Shown here: piece by piece, positions 1-7,848 of the stretch
Layout of the letters: every line of letters starts with the position of its first letter
Numbering within the stretch: the first letter of the stretch is position 1
Assembly: GCF_000259195.1 (NCBI RefSeq)
Contig: NZ_JH650780.1
Location: 1 to 40,877 of the forward strand
Source of the DNA: Pseudomonas donghuensis
GTDB lineage: Bacteria > Pseudomonadota > Gammaproteobacteria > Pseudomonadales > Pseudomonadaceae
Reading direction: 5' to 3'
Length of the DNA: 40,877 nt
Translations under genes and position numbers: made by a program
Notes under the pieces: model-generated
The model's database searches: none
Seen by the model: only the letters and a program-made list of their open reading frames with translations
Told to the model about the DNA's origin: nothing

Positions 1-20
1 AGCGGGCTTGCCCCGCGATG
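1..20. repeat. REP element, cut by window edge
   Basis: The first 20 bases (AGCGGGCTTGCCCCGCGATG) match the palindromic core of the GAGCGGGCTTGCCCGCGATG class of Pseudomonas REP sequences. It lies just past the stop of the minus-strand LysR gene. Only half of the element is inside the window. Confidence 0.6.
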
Positions 21-30
21 CTGTTGAACC

Positions 31-942
31 CTAAGCCAGCCACGCGGCAAACTGCTCCTTGCAGTAATCGACAAACAGCTGCGCAGGCTTGGTCAGTTGC
101 GCACGCTTGAGCCAGCCAGCCACCAGCGCCGATCCGGTGACATCTTCGGCAATCTCCACGCAGACCACCTCCTGGCCATCATAGGTGCTATGGCCATGGG
201 GCTTGGTCACCAGCAGGGCAAAGCCAAAGCCCTGGCCCACCATGCCGCGCACCATCTCGATCGATGGCGAGCTGAAGACGATGTTGGGGCTCAGTTGCAG
301 CTCTTCGAAAATACTCACGAAATAGGTTCGGCTGGGCTGCACGTCGAGGAGGATCATTGGCTCCAGGGCCAGGTCACGGATCGACACCTGGGCCTGCCCG
401 GCAAAGCGATGGCCGGCCGGCACCAGCGCATAGGGGCGCTGCGGGGCGGTCAGGGCTTCGACTTCGATGGTGCTGTCCAAATCGTGCTCATAGAAGATCG
501 CCAGGTCGAAACGCCCGCCGGTCAGGCCTTGCACCAGTTCCTGCTGTTCGCCGTCCTGCAGGCGGATCTCCACGCCCGGGAAGCGCTGGCGAAAGCCGGC
601 GATCAGGCGCGGCAGGTAGAGCGGGGCGACGGTCTCGAAGCAGCCGATGTCGATCTGGCCACAGACCACGTCATTGTCGGCCAGGGCGTTCTGTTCGAAC
701 TCGCGGGCCATGCGCAGCAGTTCCTGGGCCTTGCGGTAGAAGCGTGCACCACTTGGGGTCAGTGAAACGCCCTGGGCGTGATGGCGGATGAACAGCTGTA
801 CGCCGAAGCTGTCTTCCAGGCCCTTGATCGCCGTGGAGATCGACGGCTGGGCGATGTACAGCTTGCGCGACGCCTCGGCGACGCTGCCGCATTCAACGGT
901 GGTGACGAAGTACTTCAACTGACGCAAGGTATAGGACGCCAC
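31..942 (-). CDS. LysR-family transcriptional regulator
   Basis: 303 aa, usual LysR length. The N-terminal winged helix-turn-helix spans about residues 5-65 (LRQLKYFVTTVECGSVAEAS, then IAQPSISTAIKGLE). The effector-binding domain runs from about residue 93, opening with GQIDIGCFETVAPLYLPRLI. The start is GTG at 942, preceded on the minus strand by AGAGGTG at suitable spacing; no nearer ATG fits. A regulator of this type normally acts as a tetramer and controls a neighbouring or divergent gene. Here the divergent neighbour is the 71-aa protein, and the shared 192-bp gap (943-1134) would hold any operator. I see no clear T-N11-A site that I would defend. The effector is unknown. Confidence 0.93.
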   Translation of the reverse strand: MASYTLRQLKYFVTTVECGSVAEASRKLYIAQPSISTAIKGLEDSFGVQLFIRHHAQGVSLTPSGARFYRKAQELLRMAREFEQNALADNDVVCGQIDIGCFETVAPLYLPRLIAGFRQRFPGVEIRLQDGEQQELVQGLTGGRFDLAIFYEHDLDSTIEVEALTAPQRPYALVPAGHRFAGQAQVSIRDLALEPMILLDVQPSRTYFVSIFEELQLSPNIVFSSPSIEMVRGMVGQGFGFALLVTKPHGHSTYDGQEVVCVEIAEDVTGSALVAGWLKRAQLTKPAQLFVDYCKEQFAAWLA

Positions 943-1134
943 AGTGCACCTCTGGCTGATTATTTTGCTACACGATACCCCTTGATCAGCTGGGTGCTGC
1001 AGCGGATTTTACTTGCCACTGGGCATATTTTTGCGGGCCTGCCGTTGATCGCCTGGACGGCACTGCAGGCACTCAAAACACCTCGAAACTGTACGGTGCG
1101 CATACTTTTGCGCCGCTATTGCGAGGTAGTTGTC

Positions 1135-1350
1135 ATGAGCCAGCCACGTCCCGAAAGTGATCCCCTCTGGAAGGATCCACTTAACAACCCGCAGCGCGAA
1201 CATGACCCGGTCAGTGACCCCAACGTAGCAGATGACCGGCAACGGCGCGACCCGTCCCAGGACATCGAGCGCATGCCCGATGCCCCGTCGCTGGACGACC
1301 CCCTGCCCAAGCCTGATCAGCCCACCCCGCTGTCGGACGATCGCCGTTAA
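1135..1350 (+). CDS. small hydrophilic conserved-type protein, function unknown
   Basis: 71 aa starting MSQPRPESDPLWKDPLNNPQ, very rich in Asp, Pro and Arg, with repeated DPL/DP motifs and no membrane segment or signal peptide, so probably soluble and largely disordered. The start is ATG at 1135 with GAGGTAG about 8 nt upstream. The frame is open further upstream to 778, but that part is antisense to the LysR gene and lacks this composition. The stop overlaps the convergent mgtC-like stop inside TTAA (1347-1350), so no terminator fits between them. Short DP-rich proteins of this type occur in Pseudomonas genomes. I do not recognise a function. Confidence 0.7.
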   Translation: MSQPRPESDPLWKDPLNNPQREHDPVSDPNVADDRQRRDPSQDIERMPDAPSLDDPLPKPDQPTPLSDDRR

Positions 1351-2054
1351 TCGGCCGTGAGCTCCTGCACTTGCCAACGCACCGAGCTCACGCCTTTTTC
1401 CAGACTCACCCGGCTGACCAGGCGTTCAAGCTGGGTGGGCGCATCGGGGCTGCCCATCAGTTCGGCGCGCACTTCCAGCTTGGCCGGGTTGGCCAGGTCT
1501 TCACTGTGCAGCGACTGCAGGCGCAGACCGCCGTTGCCGAAGCTGTGCAGCATCAGGCTGCGCACCTGGATCTCGTCCTCGGCGCGACAGGTGATGCGCA
1601 CTTCAAAGCGCTGCTCGGCCTCGTTGGCCGGCAGCACGTCCTGATGATTCAGGCGCTGGGCGATGTCGCGCAGCAGGATATTGGCGCACAGCACCACGCA
1701 ACTGCCCAGCGCGGCCTCCAGCAGCAGGCCCAGGCTGCACAGCACGCCAACGGCCGCGGTGCACCAGAGCGTGGCGGCGGTGTTCAGGCCGCGCACGTTG
1801 AGGCCGTCGCGCATGATCACGCCACCGCCGAGAAAGCCGATGCCCGAGACCACATACGCGGCAACGCGCGAGGCATCGGTCGCGGCCATGCCCGGCACCG
1901 CCTGGGTCATCAGCACGAACAGGCAGGCGCCGGTGCTGACCAGCGCGTTGGTGCGCAGGCCGGTCAGGCGCTGACGCAGTTGACGCTCGGCGCCGATCAG
2001 CGCCCCGAGTACCAGCGCGACGGTGACGCGCAGCAGAAATACTTTCCAATCCAT
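1347..2054 (-). CDS. MgtC/SapB family inner-membrane protein
   Basis: 235 aa from ATG at 2054 (MDWKVFLLRVTVALVLGALIGAERQ). The N-terminal half has about four to five membrane helices and the family signatures GALIGAERQ, TGLRTNALVSTGA, GIGFLGGGVIMRDG and VRGLNTAATLW. Residues from about 150 form a soluble C-terminal domain of the ACT-like type found in full-length MgtC proteins. MgtC proteins are known for growth at low Mg2+, inhibition of F-type ATPase and survival in macrophages; the shorter SapB relatives are less defined. An in-frame extension to 2156 exists but is unlikely to be translated. The 463-bp region upstream is long and foldable, consistent with regulation through a leader. Confidence 0.9.
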   Translation of the reverse strand: MDWKVFLLRVTVALVLGALIGAERQLRQRLTGLRTNALVSTGACLFVLMTQAVPGMAATDASRVAAYVVSGIGFLGGGVIMRDGLNVRGLNTAATLWCTAAVGVLCSLGLLLEAALGSCVVLCANILLRDIAQRLNHQDVLPANEAEQRFEVRITCRAEDEIQVRSLMLHSFGNGGLRLQSLHSEDLANPAKLEVRAELMGSPDAPTQLERLVSRVSLEKGVSSVRWQVQELTAD

Positions 2055-2142
2055 AGCAAACCTCGAATCCACGGCAATGCGCCGCTTTGGCATCGACCTC
2101 AAAGGTGATACTCGTGAACAAAGAGAATGCGCAGGGCCACGA

Positions 2143-2250
2143 ACCTTCAACACCATTGAAGGTGCCAGGTGTGCGGGAGGGAGAATGAGGATTTGTCATC
2201 CGCAAGGGATGCGAATCGCCACTAACCGCCATGTTCGGCGTGCCAGTGGC
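2143..2250 (-). promoter_or_regulatory. structured 5' leader of the mgtC-like gene (candidate)
   Basis: Read on the minus strand, three hairpins precede the gene. First, 2250-2218: outer stem GCCACT/AGTGGC and inner stem CGCC/GGCG, separated by a small internal loop. Second, 2211-2197: CATCC/GGATG with a 5-nt loop. Third, 2163-2143: perfect 8-bp stem ACCTTCAA/TTGAAGGT with a 5-nt loop. Mg2+-sensing leaders are known for mgtA and mgtC in enterobacteria; that this leader does the same is inference. None of the hairpins is followed by a U-run. Confidence 0.4.
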
Positions 2251-2404
2251 AGAAGCAACCTGCTGAACTAGCGCGCCGTGTGGACCTGTCGCAATCGACC
2301 AGAGCTACTGTCCAATGCAGGACTCCTGTGTAGGCATGCAAAAATGCGGGCGAGAAACTAACCCTCGGGCCTGGCAGGGTCAAGGGTAAAAACATGACAT
2401 TTGT

Positions 2405-2421
2405 TGTTTGATAGCGGTTTA
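2405..2421 (+). promoter_or_regulatory. PhoP-box-like direct repeat (weak candidate)
   Basis: TGTTTG-N5-GGTTTA matches the enterobacterial PhoP box (T/G)GTTTA-N5-(T/G)GTTTA with one mismatch. It lies between an mgtC-like gene (a classic PhoP target) and the efflux operon, and is oriented toward the latter. No -10 box stands at the usual distance, so this may be chance. Confidence 0.25.
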
Positions 2422-2517
2422 TCGTTCCGGATTTGCAACGCTCTGGGTCATATCGTGGTCTTTCCCTGGAGCGCTTCTATGGCTAGTGTTCGCTGAAAGG
2501 ACTTTCGAGAGACCGGT

Positions 2518-4665
2518 GTGCAACCATTGATCAATTACTGGCGGCTGGTGCTGCATCCGGGGGCAGACACCCTGCGCTTCGCCCTGCGGACCATCGTCGC
2601 CTGCCTGTTGACCTTGTACCTGGCGTTCATCTTTGACCTGGACCAACCCAAGTGGTCGATCATGGCGGTGTTCATCGTCAGCCAGCCGCTGGGCGGCATG
2701 ACCTTGCAACGCAGCTTCGCCCAGGTGCTCGGCACCACCCTCGGGGCGGCGGTGGCGGTGCTGATCATGGCGCTGTTCCCGCAGGCGCCGTTGCCGTTCA
2801 TCATCACCCTGGCGCTGTGGCTGGCCCTGTGTACCGCCGGCGGTACCTTGTTGCGTTACACCAGCTCGCATGCCTTCGTGCTCAGTGGTTTTACCGCCGT
2901 GGTGGTGGCGATGCTGGCGATCCCCGAGCAGGACAACACCTTGATGCTGGCCATTACCCGGGTCACCGAAACCCTGCTGGCGGTGGCCTGTGTGTGTGCG
3001 GTCAGCCTGCTCAGTGCGCGGCCGCAGGCGGTGGCCACGGGGTACTTTGCCAAGATCGACAACCTGATCAAACTCATGGCCAGCCATGCTGCGGCGGCGA
3101 TTCGCGGTGAGCAAAGCGCTGCCGAGTTCACCAAGCGGCAGATGCAGATCCTTGGTGAGATCAGCGCCCTGGAAGGCCTGCGCCGGCACCTGTACTTCGA
3201 TGCGCCGCATTTGCGCGGGGCCAACGGCCTGGTGCAGCTATTGGGCAACCAGTTGGTGCTGCTCAGCTCGCGGCTGACGGTTTTGCGTAACCAGAAGCTG
3301 ATGATCGCCGAGCGTTGGCAGGGCAGTTACCCGGAGTTCATCAGCCGCCTGCTGGCCGATGAGCTGGCCTTTCTCGACCAGTTGGCGCAGCAGGGCCGTG
3401 CCTTGCCGGCACCGGCCCGTGAGCATTTCAGTGCCCTGCAGCGGCGCTTCGACCAGGCCGCGCTGCAAGCCGAGCAGCTGCAAAGCGACCTGCCAACCCC
3501 ATTGCGCTCGCTGGCCTGGGCCTTGCGCTGGGAGCAAGCGCGGTTGCTTGAACAGCTGGGGGAAATGCTCGAACTCAGCGATGCCATTCAGGAAGGCCGT
3601 GCCGGCGACTGCCTGTACCGCCAAGGGCGCACCAACCCTTTGCACCTGGACTGGCGCCTGGCGGCAATGAATGCCAGCCGCGCCTTTATCGCCCTGGTCG
3701 CTGCCGGGCTGATCTGGATCGAGACCGCCTGGGACGGCGCCCGCGCCGGAATGATCCTGGTAGGGATTCTGTGCTCGCTGATGGCGACCTTTCCGCGCCC
3801 GCTGATGGCCGCGCAGAACTACGCCCGTGGCCTGGGCCTGGCGCTGGTGGTGTCGGCGCTGTACCAGTTCTGGCTGATCCCGCAGGTGGTCGACTTCGAA
3901 ATGCTCGCGCTGTTGCTGGTGCCGTTGCTCTATGTGGTGGCGGTAGGGTTGTCGGGGCCGATGACCGCGGGGATCGGCATGGGCCTGGGCCTGTCGAGCT
4001 TTTTGCTGTTCGGCCCGCAGAACATCGGCGCCTGGCAGAACACCGCGATGCAGTGGTTTGAATTCGCCGGTGCCTATGCCTGTGGCGCGGCGCTGTCATT
4101 GATGGTGTATGCGTGGATATTCCCGTTCAACCCGCAGTTGCGCATTGAACGGCTGTTTCGCGAAACCCGTGAACAGGTCTATGCCTTGCTCAAGGGCCCG
4201 ACCTCGGATGAACGCCAGTTCGCCTTCGAAAGTCGCATGGTCGACCGCCTGACCCTGATTATCGGCCTGCTGCCGGCCACAACGGATGCGCGTTCGCGGG
4301 CGCTGTTCGAGGTCAACCTGGCGTGCATGGCCCTGGGCGTGGCCTTGCGCCAGTTGCAGGAGCAGGGCAGGGTCAACCCGTTGCTGCCGGAGGCAATGCG
4401 CACCCAGCTTGAGCAGGTGTTGCGCAATACTGGCCGGTACATTGCCGGGCGTACCGCGGTGGTGCTGCCAACCTTGCTGCAGACCCTGCAGGACCTGGGT
4501 GAGCGCCTCGACAACCTGCACGGCGAACAGCTGCAGGCGCCGGCCGAACAGCTACGCTCGCTGTTCCGGATCCGTGTGGCCTTGCTGGTGATCGCCGGTT
4601 TCTTGCGTCACTACAGCTCTTATCTTCAACCTGCAGATGAAGGAGCCCCGGCCCTTGCCCATTGA
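2518..4665 (+). CDS. FUSC-family (AaeB-like) efflux permease
   Basis: 715 aa, start GTG at 2518 (MQPLINYWRLVLHPGADTLR). The protein has the two-half FUSC/AaeB layout: a membrane block at about residues 15-165, a cytoplasmic helical domain at about 170-375, a second membrane block at about 385-540 (from LAAMNASRAFIALVAAGLIW), and a second soluble domain to the end. AaeB-type permeases export aromatic carboxylic acids or related toxic compounds together with an HlyD-type periplasmic adaptor. That partner is encoded two genes downstream, with a DUF1656 gene between, the usual Pseudomonas arrangement. The substrate is not evident. Compared with E. coli AaeB (about 655 aa) it is slightly long, within the family range. 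Confidence 0.9.
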   Translation: MQPLINYWRLVLHPGADTLRFALRTIVACLLTLYLAFIFDLDQPKWSIMAVFIVSQPLGGMTLQRSFAQVLGTTLGAAVAVLIMALFPQAPLPFIITLALWLALCTAGGTLLRYTSSHAFVLSGFTAVVVAMLAIPEQDNTLMLAITRVTETLLAVACVCAVSLLSARPQAVATGYFAKIDNLIKLMASHAAAAIRGEQSAAEFTKRQMQILGEISALEGLRRHLYFDAPHLRGANGLVQLLGNQLVLLSSRLTVLRNQKLMIAERWQGSYPEFISRLLADELAFLDQLAQQGRALPAPAREHFSALQRRFDQAALQAEQLQSDLPTPLRSLAWALRWEQARLLEQLGEMLELSDAIQEGRAGDCLYRQGRTNPLHLDWRLAAMNASRAFIALVAAGLIWIETAWDGARAGMILVGILCSLMATFPRPLMAAQNYARGLGLALVVSALYQFWLIPQVVDFEMLALLLVPLLYVVAVGLSGPMTAGIGMGLGLSSFLLFGPQNIGAWQNTAMQWFEFAGAYACGAALSLMVYAWIFPFNPQLRIERLFRETREQVYALLKGPTSDERQFAFESRMVDRLTLIIGLLPATTDARSRALFEVNLACMALGVALRQLQEQGRVNPLLPEAMRTQLEQVLRNTGRYIAGRTAVVLPTLLQTLQDLGERLDNLHGEQLQAPAEQLRSLFRIRVALLVIAGFLRHYSSYLQPADEGAPALAH

Positions 4666-4855
4666 TTTCGAGATTGGCGGCGTCTACCTGCCACCGATTG
4701 CCCAGGCGTTGCTGCTGGCTATACCGCTGTTGATTGCCGTGCTCTGGCTGCTGCAAAAGCTGGGGGTCATGCAGCGGGTCTGGCATCCGGCCCTGTTTGA
4801 AGGCGCGTTGTACGCCTGCCTGTGCGCGTTGATCATCCTGTACATGGGGAGCTGA
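4655..4855 (+). CDS. DUF1656 small inner-membrane protein of the efflux operon
   Basis: 66 aa with two predicted membrane helices (about residues 12-33 and 46-64) and the opening PIDFEIGGVYLPPI typical of DUF1656. The start is decided by the ribosome-binding site: AAGGAG at 4639-4644 lies 10 nt before TTG at 4655. The in-frame ATG at 4637 overlaps that site and is unlikely to be used. The gene overlaps the end of the permease by 11 nt and is followed 3 nt later by the adaptor, so all three are translationally linked. DUF1656 proteins accompany FUSC/HlyD pairs; their role in the pump is not established. Confidence 0.85.
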   Translation: MPIDFEIGGVYLPPIAQALLLAIPLLIAVLWLLQKLGVMQRVWHPALFEGALYACLCALIILYMGS

Positions 4856-4858
4856 ACC

Positions 4859-5800
4859 TTGAACAAACTTGTCGCCCAGGTCTCGACCCTGGTTGTGGTG
4901 GTGCTGGCGCTGGTGCTCGGCTGGTTTGCCTGGGAGCATTACACCCGCGCGCCCTGGACCCGTGATGCACGGGTGCGCGCCGACGTGGTGACGCTGTCGG
5001 CGGATGTCGCCGGGCGTATCGTCAGCCTCAAGGTGGCGGACAACCAGCACGTCGACAAGGGCGAGCTGCTGCTGGAGATCGATCCCGAGCGTTATGCCCT
5101 GGCGGTTGAGCATGCCCGCCGCGCCATCGAGGTGGCGCGGGCCAGCGAAGGCCTGGCCCAGGCGGCGATCATCTCCAGCCAGGCCCTGCTCAAGCAGCGC
5201 CAGAGTGAGGAACAACGGCGGCGCACCTTGAAGCAGGGCTTTGCCATCTCCGGTGAAGAATGGGAAAAATCCAGTACCGACGTTGCTGTGGCCCAGGCCG
5301 AACTGATGCGTGGCCAGGCCAACCTGAGCCTGGCCAGCGCCAACGTGCAACTGGCCAGCGCCGCCCTGACCCAGGCGGAACTGGACCTGCAACGCACGCG
5401 CATCTATGCGCCGGTCAGCGGTTATGTGACCAACCTGCTGACCCGCCAGGGGGATTACGCCACCGCCGGCGGGCCGCTGCTGGCGCTGGTCGATAGCGGC
5501 TCGTTCCACATCAGTGGCTACTTCGAGGAAACCAAGCTGCCGCGCATTCATCAGGGCAGCAAGGTAGACATCGCATTGATGAGCGGCGAGCGCTTCCAGG
5601 GCTGGGTGCAGAGCATCGCTTACGCCATCACCGACCGCGAAAACGCCCCCGGTAACCGCCTGCTGGCTAATATCAACCCCAGTTACACCTGGGTGAAACT
5701 GGCCCAGCGCATCCCGGTGCGCATTGAAATCGACCCGGCTTATGCCGGCAAGGCCAACCTGCGCGCCGGTACCACGGCGACAGTGACGGTGCGCGAGTAG
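4859..5800 (+). CDS. HlyD/EmrA-type periplasmic adaptor subunit (AaeA-like)
   Basis: 313 aa, start TTG at 4859 with GGGGAG about 7 nt upstream. An uncleaved N-terminal anchor (about residues 5-25) is followed by the first half of a biotinyl-lipoyl domain (DVAGRIVSLKVADNQHVDKG), an alpha-helical hairpin rich in Ala/Gln/Glu (about 80-170), the second lipoyl half (IYAPVSGYVTNLLTRQGDYA) and a beta-barrel domain. This is the membrane-fusion subunit expected to link the FUSC permease to an outer-membrane channel. No TolC-type gene is nearby, so a channel encoded elsewhere would be shared. The downstream crtZ-like gene is 54 bp away and may be cotranscribed. Confidence 0.92.
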   Translation: MNKLVAQVSTLVVVVLALVLGWFAWEHYTRAPWTRDARVRADVVTLSADVAGRIVSLKVADNQHVDKGELLLEIDPERYALAVEHARRAIEVARASEGLAQAAIISSQALLKQRQSEEQRRRTLKQGFAISGEEWEKSSTDVAVAQAELMRGQANLSLASANVQLASAALTQAELDLQRTRIYAPVSGYVTNLLTRQGDYATAGGPLLALVDSGSFHISGYFEETKLPRIHQGSKVDIALMSGERFQGWVQSIAYAITDRENAPGNRLLANINPSYTWVKLAQRIPVRIEIDPAYAGKANLRAGTTATVTVRE

Positions 5801-5854
5801 GGCCGAGGTGGTAGGCTTTGCGGCGTTTTTGCCAACTCACGCGAACCTGAGCGC

Positions 5855-6319
5855 ATGATCCTCAACCTTGTTGTATTTCTCTGCACCCTGACGGCCATGG
5901 AGGGCATCGGCTATCTGGCGCATCGCTACATCATGCATGGCTGGGGCTGGTTCCTGCATCGCTCGCACCATGAACCGCATCTGGGGGCGCTGGAAACCAA
6001 CGATGTCTACCTCCTGGCCTTGGCCCTGATCGCCTTTGCCCTGGTCGCGCTGGGCAGGGCCGGGCATGCGCCGCTGCAGTGGGTGGGGGCGGGGGTGGCA
6101 GCGTTCGGGGTGATCTATGTGATCGTCCATGACGGCATCGTTCACCGGCACTGGCCGTTCCGGCCACGGCCGCGCAACCGTTACCTCAAGCGCCTGTACC
6201 GCGCGCATATGCTGCATCATGCGTTGAAGGGGCGGGACAACAACGTGTCGTTCGGCTTTCTCTACGCGCCGCCGCTGCGCAGGTTGAGGCAGCAGCTGCG
6301 GGCGCGGCAGCGCGGCTGA
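5855..6319 (+). CDS. CrtZ-like beta-carotene hydroxylase / fatty-acid hydroxylase family protein
   Basis: 154 aa integral-membrane di-iron protein. The full histidine set of the CrtZ family is present: H23-x4-H28, H35-x2-H38-H39, H92-x4-H97 and H118-x2-H121-H122, together with NNVSFGFLYAPP near the C-terminus. Family members add 3-hydroxyl groups to beta-ionone rings of carotenoids. No other carotenoid gene (crtE, crtB, crtI, crtY) lies in the window and most Pseudomonas are not carotenogenic, so the substrate here is open. Membrane helices occur at about 2-20, 50-68 and 75-92. A REP element begins right after the stop. Confidence 0.85.
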   Translation: MILNLVVFLCTLTAMEGIGYLAHRYIMHGWGWFLHRSHHEPHLGALETNDVYLLALALIAFALVALGRAGHAPLQWVGAGVAAFGVIYVIVHDGIVHRHWPFRPRPRNRYLKRLYRAHMLHHALKGRDNNVSFGFLYAPPLRRLRQQLRARQRG

Positions 6320-6325
6320 GATTTT

Positions 6326-6387
6326 CGCCGGCAAGGCCGGCTCCCACAGGGGATCTGTGCACGCCGGACCTGCCAGCGATCGAGCGC
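6326..6387. repeat. REP element with conserved tail
   Basis: The core CGCCGGCAAGGCCGGCTCCC is a perfect GCCGGC/GCCGGC-type palindrome. It is followed by TGTGCACGCCGGACCTG and GATCGAGCGC, both of which recur in the larger REP clusters near 11.4 kb and 24.1 kb. It sits directly after the crtZ-like stop. Confidence 0.75.
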
Positions 6388-6457
6388 AATTTCATACAAG
6401 ATTCCCACAGCCCAGTAGCAGTAGGCTGGCCAGGTTCCCTCCTCAAGGCCACCTGCC

Positions 6458-6934
6458 ATGTCCGTATCCCCTCATCAGCGCCTGGAACAACTGGGCATCA
6501 TTCTCACGCCGCCCAGCCCACCGGCCGCCGCCTATCTGCCGTGGGTGCAGAGTGGCAACCTGCTGTTCATCTCCGGTCATATCGCCAAACACAATGGCGC
6601 CCCCTGGGTTGGCCAGCTCGGCCGCGAACTGGACACCGCCAGCGGGCACCTCGCCGCGCGCAGGGTCGGCCTCGACCTGCTCGCGACCTTGTTCGCCGCC
6701 ACCGGCGACTTGAACCGCGTGGCCAAAGTGGTCAAGCTGCTATGCCTGGTCAACAGCTGCAGTGACTACACCCAGCAGCATCTGGTCGCCGATGGCTGCT
6801 CTGAATTGTTCGAAGAAGTCTTCGGCGAGCGCGGCAAGCATGCCCGCAGCGCTTTCGGGGCCAGCCAGATTCCGCTGGGCGCCTGTGTCGAAATAGAACT
6901 GATCGTTGAATTGACCAGTGGAGAAACCTTATGA
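6458..6934 (+). CDS. RidA/YjgF/UK114 family protein
   Basis: 158 aa starting MSVSPHQRLEQLGIIL, a chorismate-mutase-like fold with family features YLPWVQSGNLLFISGHI near the N-terminus and RSAFGASQIPLGACVEIE near the C-terminus. The Arg of RSAFG is the usual substrate carboxylate contact. RidA proteins hydrolyse reactive enamine/imine intermediates released by PLP-dependent serine/threonine dehydratases. The next gene is such an enzyme, overlapping by 4 nt (ATGA), which supports that pairing. This subgroup is longer than archetypal RidA (about 128 aa). The overlap implies translational coupling. Confidence 0.93.
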   Translation: MSVSPHQRLEQLGIILTPPSPPAAAYLPWVQSGNLLFISGHIAKHNGAPWVGQLGRELDTASGHLAARRVGLDLLATLFAATGDLNRVAKVVKLLCLVNSCSDYTQQHLVADGCSELFEEVFGERGKHARSAFGASQIPLGACVEIELIVELTSGETL

Positions 6935-7848
6935 GCCTGCACATCGAAACCCCGCTGGTGGCCTCACGCCCGTTGAGCCTGGCCAGCGGCCTGGACATCT
7001 GGCTGAAGCTCGATGCGCTGCAGCCGTCCGGCTCGTTCAAGTTGCGTGGCATCGGTGCCGCCTGTGAAGCCTATGCCAAGCAGGGCAAGCGCCGCTTCGT
7101 GTCGTCGTCGGGCGGCAATGCCGGCATCGCCGTGGCTGTTGCCGGGCGCATTCTGGGCCTGCCGGTGACGGTAGTGGTGCCAGAGACCACCACCGAGCGG
7201 GCCAAGCAACTGATTCGCCAGGAACAGGCCGAGGTGATCGTGCACGGCAAGGCCTGGCACGAGGCCAATGCCCTGGCGCTGTCGCTGATGGGCGAGGACG
7301 ACGCCTATATCCATCCGTTCGATGACCCGCTGCTGTGGCAGGGCCATGCGACCATGATCGACGAAGTCGCCGCCACCGGTTTCAAGCCCGATGCCGTGGT
7401 GGTCGCAGTCGGTGGCGGCGGCTTGCTGTCCGGCGTCTGTGAAGGCTTGGCGCGCAACGGCTGGGGCCAGGTGCCGGTGTTTGCCGTCGAGACCGCCGGC
7501 GCCGCCTCGCTGGCAGCCTGCATGGCGCGCAAGCAACTGGTGGCGCTCGATAGCATCAATACCGTTGCGACCTCGCTGGCGGCCAAACAGGTGTGCCAGC
7601 GGGCGTTCGAGTGGAGCCAGCAGCGACCGGTGTACAGCCATGTGGTCAGTGATCAGGCGGCGCTGGAGGCCTGCGAGCAGTTCCTGCTGGACCAACGCAT
7701 CCTGGTCGAGCCCGCCTGCGGTGCAGCCCTGGCCCTGGCATATGCGCCAACGGCAGCACTCAAGCAGCACCAGAAAGTGCTGGTGATCGTCTGTGGTGGC
7801 GTGACCGCGACCCTCGACCAGATCCGCCAATGGCGGGCGGCCTGCTAG
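6931..7848 (+). CDS. PLP-dependent serine/threonine dehydratase-like enzyme (fold type II)
   Basis: 305 aa. The Schiff-base lysine is K37 in PSGSFKLRG; the substrate loop SSGGNAG is at about 59-65; the glycine-rich phosphate loop VGGGGLLSG is at about 160-168. This matches threonine/serine dehydratases and related beta-replacing enzymes (fold type II), without a C-terminal ACT domain. It probably removes ammonia from a small hydroxy-amino acid, with the preceding RidA protein clearing the enamine product. The reading frame runs, after a single TAG, straight into the AraC gene in the same frame. The amino acid used is not certain; threo-3-hydroxyaspartate or D-serine type activity is also possible. 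Confidence 0.88.
   Translation: MSLHIETPLVASRPLSLASGLDIWLKLDALQPSGSFKLRGIGAACEAYAKQGKRRFVSSSGGNAGIAVAVAGRILGLPVTVVVPETTTERAKQLIRQEQAEVIVHGKAWHEANALALSLMGEDDAYIHPFDDPLLWQGHATMIDEVAATGFKPDAVVVAVGGGGLLSGVCEGLARNGWGQVPVFAVETAGAASLAACMARKQLVALDSINTVATSLAAKQVCQRAFEWSQQRPVYSHVVSDQAALEACEQFLLDQRILVEPACGAALALAYAPTAALKQHQKVLVIVCGGVTATLDQIRQWRAAC

Larger units (their letters stand above)
2055..2517. other. 463-bp divergent intergenic region between mgtC-like and FUSC genes
   Basis: No convincing gene is present; short open frames here have atypical composition and no ribosome-binding sites. The half next to the mgtC-like gene (2143-2250) contains three inverted repeats, described separately as a leader. 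A small palindrome CAGGACTCCTG lies at 2318-2328, and a PhoP-box-like direct repeat at 2405-2421. The last 100 bp before the GTG at 2518 must carry the promoter of the efflux operon, but I cannot assign -35/-10 boxes with confidence. Confidence 0.6.

Noticed and set aside
2023..2271. 82-aa plus-strand open frame in the mgtC upstream region
   Set aside because: No ribosome-binding site, no recognisable motif, and it overlaps the start of mgtC; the inverted repeats explain the region better as a leader.
5800..5854. Possible terminator after the efflux operon (GGCGTTTTTGCC)
   Set aside because: The T-run lies within the loop, not after a stable stem; not convincing.
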